From Kiritimatiellia bacterium (lineage in GTDB: Bacteria; Verrucomicrobiota; Kiritimatiellia; RFP12; UBA1067): DNA of 25,777 bases. The position numbers and the translations under genes were made by a program. The notes under the pieces were generated by a model. The model was not told where the DNA came from. It saw only the letters and a program-made list of their open reading frames with translations, and searched no databases. Below, piece after piece: positions 13,989 to 20,665 of this stretch (positions within the stretch are counted from its first letter, which is position 1; each line of letters begins with the position of its first letter). The DNA is taken from NCBI GenBank assembly GCA_024405255.1, contig JAKSOY010000033.1, positions 1-25,777 on the forward strand, read 5' to 3'.

Positions 13989-14963
13989 TTAGAAGGCGAG
14001 GCCGGCGATTGGGGCGGAATAGGCGCGCGCTTCTTGCAACTTGGCCTGATAGGCCGGATTCTTTTCGGGATCGGGAAGTTCCGCCGCATGGGCCTTCTTC
14101 CAGTCCTTGTGCTTTTGCGTCAGCTCCTGCATCTTCACCCGCAGCTGGGAAAGCTCGTAGGTCGCCTTGCGATTCGCTTCGCCATCGGCGTTCTTCATCC
14201 GCTCGACCTCGGCGGCCTTCTCCTTGAAGGCGCGCATCGCGGCGGCGGCCTGCTTGCCGTATGGACTGCGCAGCGCATTCTCTCGCAGCAATTTGGACTT
14301 AATCGCCATCGCCTCGCCGCGCAATTCGTAATACTTGCGCAAGCAGTCGCGCTGACGCTGCGAAAGCGAATCGGGCTTGCCCGAGAAGCAATAGAGATTC
14401 ATGGCCGGCACGCGCACGGGTTCGGCCATCGGCGTGGGCGTGAAGTTGCCCACGAGCACAAGACCCCTCTCGCTTTGCTCGCGGCTCTCGATCAGGAAGA
14501 AACGTCCACCCGCGACCGCGCCCTTCTCTTCGCCGTCAAGCCCTGTCACCGTGGTGATCTGGTTGAGAACGCCCCAGCTCGCCGTCTGCGCATCGGCCTG
14601 CATGACGCCCTTAAGCGACGGCAGATCGTCCTCTTCTTCTGTCTGAGGAACAGCCGGCCGAGCAGCGGGTTTCGCCGCTGCCGCCAGAGGCTGAACGGTC
14701 TGCTTTTTCGGGGCAAGCGCCTTCGGCGCCGCGGCGCGCTGTGTCACGAGGGGTTTTACGCCCGACGCCGCCGCAGCCGGAGCTGCCGGCACGGTGTCGG
14801 ACGCTTCTTTGACCGTCTTCCCGAAACACTTCGCCACCACATCGAAAATGGCCGCGCGGCTTGCCGGGGGAATCTTCTCACCGAGGGCTGGAGCGTATTT
14901 CCAGGTGGCGGCCAACGAGAGCGCCGCCACGATGATGTAAATCGGCCAGAAGTTCTTTCCCAT
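13989..14963 (-). CDS. Membrane-anchored coiled-coil protein of unknown function
   Basis: A 324-residue protein that I do not recognise. Residues 5-20 (FWPIYIIVAALSLAAT) form an N-terminal TM or uncleaved signal helix. About 60-110 is an Ala/Pro/Lys linker. About 115-195 is a compact region with beta-strand character (VLNQITTVTGL, then GRFFLIESREQSERGLVLVGNF), possibly SH3-like. About 200-305 is charged and helical with heptad character (LRKYYELRGEAMAIKSKLL; AFKEKAAEVERMKN; LSQLRVKMQELTQKHKDWKK). It starts 18 nt after serS, with AAAGGG before the ATG, so the two are probably one operon. An envelope location with the C-terminus outside is inferred from the topology. Confidence 0.65.
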   Translation of the reverse strand: MGKNFWPIYIIVAALSLAATWKYAPALGEKIPPASRAAIFDVVAKCFGKTVKEASDTVPAAPAAAASGVKPLVTQRAAAPKALAPKKQTVQPLAAAAKPAARPAVPQTEEEDDLPSLKGVMQADAQTASWGVLNQITTVTGLDGEEKGAVAGGRFFLIESREQSERGLVLVGNFTPTPMAEPVRVPAMNLYCFSGKPDSLSQRQRDCLRKYYELRGEAMAIKSKLLRENALRSPYGKQAAAAMRAFKEKAAEVERMKNADGEANRKATYELSQLRVKMQELTQKHKDWKKAHAAELPDPEKNPAYQAKLQEARAYSAPIAGLAF

Positions 14964-14981
14964 GGCAAACCCTTTTCGTCC

Positions 14982-16280
14982 TTACTTGACCGGCACCAAG
15001 CGGTCCGTACCCATATACGGACGCAACACTTCCGGCAACAGCACGGAGCCATCGGCCTGCAGGTGCTGTTCCAGCAACGCAACCACCAGACGCGGCAACG
15101 CCACGCCCGAGCCATTCAACGTGTGAACGAGCTTCGTCTTGCCATCGGCATCCTTGAAGCGGCAGTTCAAACGGCGGGCCTGGTAGTCGGTAAAGCACGA
15201 GCAGCTGGACACTTCCAGCCACTGCTTCTCGCCCGGCGCCCAAAGTTCGAGGTCATAGCACTTCGACGCGCTGAAGCCCATGTCGCCCGAGCTCAGCATC
15301 AACACGCGGAAGTGAAGTCCGAGACCCGTGAGCACATCTTCGGCTTCCTTCACGAGAACCTCCAGCTGCTGGAAGCTCGTGGACGGATGGACGAAGTTCA
15401 CCATCTCGACCTTGTCGAACTGATGCACGCGCAGCATGCCGCGCGTCATCTTGCCGGCAGAGCCCGCTTCACGGCGGAAGCACGGCGTGTAGGCCGTCAA
15501 CTTGACCGGCGTCTCCGGCGTGATCTTCGGCAGGTTGATGCCGTCGAAGATGTCGTCGCGATAGAAATTCGTCACCGGCACTTCGGCCGTCGGAATCATC
15601 CAGAAGTCATCCGCATTGGAGTGATAGAGATCCTCCGCGAACTTCGGCAGCTGGCCCGTACCGGTCATCGACGCCGAGTTCACCATGAACGGCGGCAGCA
15701 TTTCCGTGTAGCCCTGCTTCTGGCAATGGAGGTCGAGCATGTACTGAATGAGCGCACGCTGCAGCTTCGCACCCTGCCCGAGGATGACCGGGAAGCCCGT
15801 ACCCGTGAGCTTCACGCCGCGCGGGAAATCGAAGATGCCCAGCTTCTCGCCGATCTGCATGTGGTCTGGGATCTCGTAGTCGGGATCCTTCCACTCGCCC
15901 ACAAGGCGCACAACCTGGTTCGTGCTGGAATCAAGGCCCGTGGGAATCTCCGGCGCCGGCAGGTTCGGAATCATCAGCAGCGTTTCACGCAGCGACGTCT
16001 CAACCTCGGCCAACTGCTTGTCGATTTCGGTGATACGATCGCCGATGGCACGCATTTCGGCCTTCGCCGCAGAGATGTCGCCACCCGACTTCGCCAGCAC
16101 GCCAATCTGCTTTGACGCAGAGTTGCGCTTGGCCTTGAGCGTCTCGGTTTCAGCGAGGAGGGCGCGGCGCTGCGCGTCGAGGTCGCGAGCCTTCGCAACC
16201 TTCTCCTGCTCGACGCCACGACGCGCCAACTGCGCGACCGTGTTGTCGAAATCTTCGCGGATCTTCTTGATGTCGATCAT
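14982..16280 (-). CDS. serS: Seryl-tRNA synthetase
   Basis: A 432-residue class IIa synthetase that charges tRNA-Ser and tRNA-Sec. The N-terminal about 100 residues form the long antiparallel coiled coil that grips the tRNA (MIDIKKIRED, then VEQEKVAKARDLDAQRRALL). The catalytic core follows, with motif 1 near TGFPVILGQGAKLQRALIQY, motif 2 TPCFRREAGSAGK and motif 3 NGSGVALPRLVVALLEQ. The start is placed at ATG 16280 because the family begins M-x-D-I-K. A longer frame from GTG 16313 would add 11 residues. The only strong AGGAGG (16317-16322) lies 36 nt before 16280 and 3 nt before that GTG, so the start is not fully settled. Confidence 0.95.
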   Translation of the reverse strand: MIDIKKIREDFDNTVAQLARRGVEQEKVAKARDLDAQRRALLAETETLKAKRNSASKQIGVLAKSGGDISAAKAEMRAIGDRITEIDKQLAEVETSLRETLLMIPNLPAPEIPTGLDSSTNQVVRLVGEWKDPDYEIPDHMQIGEKLGIFDFPRGVKLTGTGFPVILGQGAKLQRALIQYMLDLHCQKQGYTEMLPPFMVNSASMTGTGQLPKFAEDLYHSNADDFWMIPTAEVPVTNFYRDDIFDGINLPKITPETPVKLTAYTPCFRREAGSAGKMTRGMLRVHQFDKVEMVNFVHPSTSFQQLEVLVKEAEDVLTGLGLHFRVLMLSSGDMGFSASKCYDLELWAPGEKQWLEVSSCSCFTDYQARRLNCRFKDADGKTKLVHTLNGSGVALPRLVVALLEQHLQADGSVLLPEVLRPYMGTDRLVPVK

Positions 16281-16339
16281 GGTTTTCTTCTTTCTGAAAG
16301 AGGGTGTCTCCACACGCCTCCTATTTCAAAGGGATTAAT

Positions 16340-16369
16340 ATTATATCACAAGGTGGGGGCACATTTCAA
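16340..16369 (-). promoter_or_regulatory. Promoter of serS
   Basis: TATAAT (16340-16345) is preceded by TGTGA, an extended -10. TTGAAA (16364-16369) sits 18 nt upstream and reaches into the first heptamer unit. The predicted transcript start is near 16333. Confidence 0.6.
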
Positions 16370-16429
16370 TTTTCAATCTTCAGTCTTCAATTTTCAATCT
16401 TCAGTCTTCAATTTTCAGTGTTCAGAGTT
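16367..16429. repeat. Heptanucleotide array (CAATTTT / CAATCTT / CAGTCTT)
   Basis: Nine 7-nt units in register: CAATTTT, CAATCTT, CAGTCTT, CAATTTT, CAATCTT, CAGTCTT, CAATTTT, CAGTGTT, CAGAGTT, so the first 42 nt are also a 21-nt higher-order repeat. Two further CAATTTT units stand at 16501-16514. GCACATTTCAA (16359-16369) flanks the serS side. Confidence 0.9.
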
Positions 16430-16528
16430 CCCCGCCCGACGGCGAATGTGCCGTCACTCTACAGCCACGCACGGAGCATCCATTCTCTATTCACCATCTT
16501 CAATTTTCAATTTTACATTTAAGATGGA
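16430..16528. other. Intergenic spacer between the serS repeat array and the grpE promoter
   Basis: No gene is seen. It contains a 6-bp perfect hairpin (GACGGC 16438-16443, GCCGTC 16450-16455) and two extra heptamers at 16501-16514. Confidence 0.5.
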
Positions 16529-16557
16529 TTGCCCCTTTCATCCAGAAATGATATAAT
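16529..16557 (+). promoter_or_regulatory. Promoter of grpE-dnaJ-rsmE
   Basis: TTGCCC (16529-16534), a 17-nt spacer and TATAAT (16552-16557) with a TGA extension. The transcript should start near 16564, leaving a leader of about 36 nt. No CIRCE inverted repeat (TTAGCACTC-N9-GAGTGCTAA) is present, so HrcA control is not indicated. Confidence 0.65.
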
Positions 16558-16599
16558 TAGTACTTCACTTATTTTGTAAATCGCAAGACAGAGATTAAA

Positions 16600-17307
16600 A
16601 TGAGTTGGTGGAGCCGAAAAATGGACAAGAAAGAAGAACAGAAGACGTCCGTCGATCCGACGGCGGAAGATAAAGCCGAAACGAAAATAAACGAAACGAC
16701 GCCGGAAGCTCCGGCTGAAGAGGGACAGACCCCCAAGGCCGAGGGACCCGCGGCAGACGCGAAGTCCGAAGAGGGACAGACCCCTGCGGACGCGAAGCCC
16801 GAAGAGGCGGCGGCATCGGCAGACGAAAAGGCCGCCGAGGAATCCGAAGCCCCGAAGGCGGAAGAAGCTGCCGCCGTGCCGGACTGGAAGGACCGCTATG
16901 CGCGGGCCATGGCCGATTTCGACAATTTCCGGAAGCGTACCGCGCGCGATCGTGAAGATCTCGTGAAGTTCGCCGCATCCGACGTCATCAAGGAAATCCT
17001 GCCGACCGTGGACAATCTCGCCCTCGCGCTCGACAAGGCGAAGGACAAAGCCGAGGATCCCTTTGTGGCTGGCGTCAAGCTCGTCTACGACGGCCTGCTC
17101 AAGGCGCTTGCCAACCAGGGCGCCACGCCGCTCGATTCCGTCGGCGAACCCTTCGACGCCAATTTCCACGAGGCTCTGGCCCAACTGCCTTCGCCGGATG
17201 TCGACGAAGGCGTGATCATGAACGAGGTGAAACGCGGCTGGCTGCTCCACGGCAAGTTGCTGCGCGCGGCACAGGTGGTTGTGAGCGCCGGCAAGCCGAA
17301 CGCGTAA
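16600..17307 (+). CDS. grpE: Nucleotide exchange factor GrpE
   Basis: A 235-residue co-chaperone that releases ADP from DnaK. The first about 90 residues are a low-complexity acidic Glu/Ala/Pro extension with a repeated EEGQTP motif, unlike the compact N-terminus of most GrpE. The dimerising helix follows (WKDRYARAMADFDNFRKRTA, then REDLVKFAASDVIKEILPTVDNLALAL). The C-terminal beta domain is VGEPFDANFHEALAQ and GWLLHGKLLRAAQVVVS. A second ATG at 16621 (MDKKEEQK) is an alternative start. It leads directly into dnaJ (12 nt). Confidence 0.95.
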   Translation: MSWWSRKMDKKEEQKTSVDPTAEDKAETKINETTPEAPAEEGQTPKAEGPAADAKSEEGQTPADAKPEEAAASADEKAAEESEAPKAEEAAAVPDWKDRYARAMADFDNFRKRTARDREDLVKFAASDVIKEILPTVDNLALALDKAKDKAEDPFVAGVKLVYDGLLKALANQGATPLDSVGEPFDANFHEALAQLPSPDVDEGVIMNEVKRGWLLHGKLLRAAQVVVSAGKPNA

Positions 17308-17319
17308 GGAGTTTTGCAA

Positions 17320-18510
17320 ATGGCAGAAAAGAGAGACTACTATGAGGTACTGGGCGTGCCGAAGGACGCCAGTGCCGACCAGATCAAGAGCGCCTACCGC
17401 AAGCTCGCCATGAAATGGCATCCGGACCGCAACCAGGGCAGTGAAGAAGCCAAGGCGAAGTTCCAGGAAGCGTCGGAGGCATACGAAGTTCTTTCCAATC
17501 CCGAAAAACGCCAGCGCTACGACCAGTTCGGCCATCAGGGCGTGAACTTCGGCGCCGGTGGGTTCGACTTCAACAACGCCACGGCCGACTTCGGCGACAT
17601 CTTCTCGCAGATCTTCGGCGGCGGCGGCGGCGGTTTTGCCGACATGTTCGGCAACATGTTCGGGGGCGGACGCCGTGCCCAACGGCATGACCCGAACGGT
17701 CCTCAGCACGGCGAGGACATGACGATGACGCTGCAGATCGATTTCGACGAGGCGATTTTCGGCAGCCAGCGTGAAATGGACCTCAACCTGCCCGATCAGT
17801 GTCCCGAATGCCATGGTACCGGCGCGGCCGAAGGCGCGAAGCGCGTGACCTGCCCGACCTGCCATGGCCACGGACAGGTGATCGCCGGCGGCGGGTTCTT
17901 CCAGATCCGCCAGACATGTCCGAAATGCGGCGGCTCGGGTACCGTCATTGAAAAGCCGTGCCGGAAGTGCCACGGTACCGGCCAGGTGCGTGTGCCCCGC
18001 AAGATTTCGCTGCGCATCCCGCCAGGGGTTGATACCGGTTCGCGTCTGCGCCTCAGCGGCAAGGGCGCGGGCGGACTTCGCGGTGGCGAGCCAGGCGACC
18101 TCTATGTTGTGCTGGACGTTCGGCCGAGCGAGATTTTCCAGCGCGATGAACTCGACTTGCTGGTCAATGTGCCCGTCTCGCCGATCCTTGCGGCGCTGGG
18201 CGGCGAAGTGGAAATTCCCACACCTGAAGGAATCGCCACGGTGAAGCTTTCCTCGGGCACGCCGAACGGCCATCGTATCCGCCTGCGCGGCAAGGGCGTT
18301 CCGAATCTGCGGGGCGGAGCCGCCGGCGACCTCTACGCCAATATCGTCTTTGAAGTGCCGAGCCGCCTCACGAGCAAGCAGCGCAGCCTCCTCCAGGACC
18401 TCGCGAAGTCGCTTGATGCGGAAAACTTCCCCGAGAGCCGGAGTTTCTCGTCCAAGACCAAAGTCTTCTATCAGCACAAGGACAAGCTGCAGAAGACAAA
18501 CGGAAGGTAA
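17320..18510 (+). CDS. dnaJ: Chaperone DnaJ (Hsp40)
   Basis: A 396-residue type I J-protein that delivers clients to DnaK and triggers its ATPase. The J domain is at residues 5-70 with HPD at 34-36. A Gly/Phe-rich region follows (FGAGGFDF through GGGGGGFADMFGNMFGGG). Four zinc motifs are intact: CPECHGTG, CPTCHGHG, CPKCGGSG and CRKCHGTG. The two beta-sandwich client domains end in the usual LLQDLAKSL helix. AAGGAG sits 8 nt before the ATG at 17320; the frame opens two codons earlier at a TTG, which is not used. dnaK is not in the window. Confidence 0.97.
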   Translation: MAEKRDYYEVLGVPKDASADQIKSAYRKLAMKWHPDRNQGSEEAKAKFQEASEAYEVLSNPEKRQRYDQFGHQGVNFGAGGFDFNNATADFGDIFSQIFGGGGGGFADMFGNMFGGGRRAQRHDPNGPQHGEDMTMTLQIDFDEAIFGSQREMDLNLPDQCPECHGTGAAEGAKRVTCPTCHGHGQVIAGGGFFQIRQTCPKCGGSGTVIEKPCRKCHGTGQVRVPRKISLRIPPGVDTGSRLRLSGKGAGGLRGGEPGDLYVVLDVRPSEIFQRDELDLLVNVPVSPILAALGGEVEIPTPEGIATVKLSSGTPNGHRIRLRGKGVPNLRGGAAGDLYANIVFEVPSRLTSKQRSLLQDLAKSLDAENFPESRSFSSKTKVFYQHKDKLQKTNGR

Positions 18511-18515
18511 GCCCG

Positions 18516-19265
18516 ATGCACCGTCTTCTGGTCGCGTGCGAGATCCTCTCGCAAGATGAGGTCGGTCTTCCCAAGGAGGCCGCCCATCATCTCAAGGTGC
18601 TTCGTCCCAAAACCGGCGAACCGATCGAACTGTTCGATGGCCAGGGGCACACGCGCGTCTACCAGTGGAACGGTGCAACAGGCCGGCTCGACCGGCCACA
18701 GGGTTCTGTCGTCTTCCATCCCCGCACGGGCCTGCCGCTCACGCTCTTCGCGTGCGTGACGAAGGGGTCGCGTTGGGATTGGACGATCGAGAAGGCCGTG
18801 GAACTCGGCGTTTCACGGATCGTTCCGGTCATCTCGGATCGCGCGATCGTGCGCCTCGACCCGAAAGAGCGTCCTGCCAAGGCAGAACGCTGGATGCGTG
18901 TCGCAGAAGACGCCGCTCGCCAGAGCGATGCCGTGTGGCTGCCCGAAATCGTCGCGCCGCTTGATTTCGCGGACTCGCTACCGCTCGTGCGTGCCTGCCG
19001 GGCGGTCTTCGTCGGCGCGCTGACCAATCCCCCGCCGCCGCCTTTGCTGGAAGCCGTTCAAAAAGTGCGGACGGCGGAAAAAGAAGAAGCCCCGGCGACC
19101 GCGAACGGTCTGGGGCTCTATGTTGGACCGGAAGGCGATTTCACGCCGGCGGAACTGGACGCGCTTCTGGCGATTGCCGTTCCGACCTCGTTCGGTCCGA
19201 CCATCCTGCGTGCAGAAACGGCGGCGATCTTCGGATTGTCCGTTCTCGCCGCCGCCTGTCACTGA
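18516..19265 (+). CDS. rsmE: 16S rRNA (uracil1498-N3)-methyltransferase
   Basis: A 249-residue SPOUT methyltransferase that modifies U1498 of 16S rRNA. The N-terminal PUA-like domain is visible to about residue 70 (HHLKVLRPKTGEPIELFDGQG). The trefoil-knot SAM site is formed by LYVGPEGDFTPAELDAL and by the LRAETAAIFGLSVLAA end. It begins 5 nt after dnaJ, an association also known in Firmicutes (dnaJ-prmA-rsmE), so co-transcription is likely. The C-terminus is convergent with the pseudopilin gene, 22 nt away, without a clear terminator. Confidence 0.93.
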   Translation: MHRLLVACEILSQDEVGLPKEAAHHLKVLRPKTGEPIELFDGQGHTRVYQWNGATGRLDRPQGSVVFHPRTGLPLTLFACVTKGSRWDWTIEKAVELGVSRIVPVISDRAIVRLDPKERPAKAERWMRVAEDAARQSDAVWLPEIVAPLDFADSLPLVRACRAVFVGALTNPPPPPLLEAVQKVRTAEKEEAPATANGLGLYVGPEGDFTPAELDALLAIAVPTSFGPTILRAETAAIFGLSVLAAACH

Positions 19266-19287
19266 CTTAACTTGTCACGCGTTTGAG

Positions 19288-20175
19288 TTAGCGCTCCTGA
19301 AGGTCTTCATACCGACCGCTCCGATACTGGAGCTCGTGGCCCGCGCACAGCTTTTCCGTCAGCTTCTTGAGATCGATCGATCCCTTCTCCGGCACGAGGA
19401 ACTTGCCCACATGGCCGTCGACGAATGCGACGTGTCCCGCCCAGTGGCCGACCTTCTGCTTGTGGTTGAAGCCGATGAACTCCTTGTCGTGCTGCAGCAC
19501 GGAGTCGCCCTTCTCGCCCTTCTCGTTGAGGTTCGCGACGAGACGGTATTCCGGATCGTCAATGCCCTGGATTTCTGCGAACATCAACACGCGATCCGGC
19601 GCACCGAAGCTGCCGTGGCTCTTGCCCGTCCACGACTTGAGCGCGTCGTTGCCGTCATAGGCCCAGCCGAAGTCCGAGTTCATCACATACGACCAACCCG
19701 GATAGCGATGGTTGCGCTTGTAGCAGGCTTCGGCATGAACCGGGCACTGATAGAGCTTGCGGCTGCCGTTCAGGCGGCTCCACAACGTTCCCGCCGTCAA
19801 CGCACGGCGCAGACCGTTCTTCGCATCCTTGTTCTTGAACGTGTCGTCTTCCGAGAACGAAATGATGGAACCGACCTTCTTCTCGCCACGCGGGTTGCGG
19901 GCGATCCAGCCGCTCTGTTCGTAGTACTGAAGGCTGCCGTTGTACTCCATCCACACGAACGAACCAGCCGCCGGATAGTGTCCGTACTCGTTCTGCATCG
20001 CGTAGTTGTGCGCCGCCGTCACGAGCGCCTTCATGTTGTTCATGCAGTGCGTCGCACGCGCGGCTTCGGTCGTGCCCGAGAAGAAGCCGAGCATCACTGT
20101 CATGAGAATGCCGATGATCGCCACGACGACCAGCAGCTCGACCATTGTAAACGCCGATTTGACTTTCTGGTTCAT
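19288..20175 (-). CDS. DUF1559-like type II pseudopilin
   Basis: A 295-residue protein with a class III (prepilin) leader: KVKSA, then FTMVELLVVVAIIGILMTVML. Cleavage is expected before Phe, with the +5 Glu kept; Ala rather than Gly occupies -1. The hydrophobic helix continues into the usual amphipathic stretch (EAARATHCMNNMKALVTAAHNYA). The C-terminus has the family ending GHWAGHVAFVDGHVGKFL, the His/DG(H) motif. Such proteins are numerous in Planctomycetes, Lentisphaerae and Kiritimatiellota. Whether they form a pilus or a secretion pseudopilus is unknown. It starts 15 nt after the V-ATPase K gene on the same strand and may be co-transcribed. Any functional link to the ATPase is unsupported. 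Confidence 0.88.
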   Translation of the reverse strand: MNQKVKSAFTMVELLVVVAIIGILMTVMLGFFSGTTEAARATHCMNNMKALVTAAHNYAMQNEYGHYPAAGSFVWMEYNGSLQYYEQSGWIARNPRGEKKVGSIISFSEDDTFKNKDAKNGLRRALTAGTLWSRLNGSRKLYQCPVHAEACYKRNHRYPGWSYVMNSDFGWAYDGNDALKSWTGKSHGSFGAPDRVLMFAEIQGIDDPEYRLVANLNEKGEKGDSVLQHDKEFIGFNHKQKVGHWAGHVAFVDGHVGKFLVPEKGSIDLKKLTEKLCAGHELQYRSGRYEDLQER

Positions 20176-20190
20176 TTTGCCGACACTTTC

Positions 20191-20637
20191 TTACTTGATG
20201 GATCCCAGCGCGATGATCGTGAAGACCATCGTGAAGATGGCAACCGTTTCGACGATACCCAACGCGCCGAAGTAGTTGGTGAGGCCCTGGCCCGTCTCTG
20301 CCTGCGCATCGCAAGCCGCCGCCGCCGCACGTCCCTGGAAAAGCGCCGAAAGGCCGATGCCGAGACCCGCGAACAGACCCAGCAGCACGCACGCAAAGCC
20401 CGCACCCTGCACGCTCGTCTTGCCGAGCATGATGAACATGAGAATCATACCATAGAGCGTCTGCGTGATCGGCGCACCCACCAGACCGAGCAGGATGAAC
20501 GGCGCCGGCTTGTTCGCGGCATAGCACTTCTTCCACGCCCCCACGGCGGCCGAGGCCGCAAAACCCGTACCAAACGCAGACCCCGCCGCGCTGAGACCCA
20601 GGCACGTAATCGCACCTGCAACAATCATCGGATCCAT
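20191..20637 (-). CDS. ntpK: V-type ATP synthase subunit K (proteolipid)
   Basis: A 148-residue membrane rotor-ring subunit with four TM helices in two hairpins (about 5-33, 46-71, 80-107, 119-146). The ion-binding Glu130 is in helix 4 (GIVETVAIF). The helix-2 Thr58-Gln59 and helix-3 Gln101 match the side-chain Na+ ligands Thr64, Gln65, Gln110 and Glu139 of Enterococcus hirae NtpK, and the Gln101-Glu130 spacing of 29 residues is the same as there. AAGGAG lies 8 nt before the ATG. Third gene of the D-I-K set, 28 nt after I. Confidence 0.95.
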   Translation of the reverse strand: MDPMIVAGAITCLGLSAAGSAFGTGFAASAAVGAWKKCYAANKPAPFILLGLVGAPITQTLYGMILMFIMLGKTSVQGAGFACVLLGLFAGLGIGLSALFQGRAAAAACDAQAETGQGLTNYFGALGIVETVAIFTMVFTIIALGSIK

Positions 20638-20665
20638 ACTTTTTACTCCTTCTTTTCTTTCAAAT

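Noticed and set aside
14034..16115. 693-codon plus-strand frame opposite the 324-residue gene and serS
   Set aside because: Antisense shadow spanning two real genes and their spacer.
16430..16599. CIRCE heat-shock operator before grpE
   Set aside because: No TTAGCACTC-N9-GAGTGCTAA-like repeat. The only hairpin (GACGGC/GCCGTC) is far upstream of the promoter.
16519..18477. 652-codon minus-strand frame opposite grpE-dnaJ
   Set aside because: Antisense shadow. The Phe/Leu/Arg-rich stretch mirrors the acidic GrpE head.
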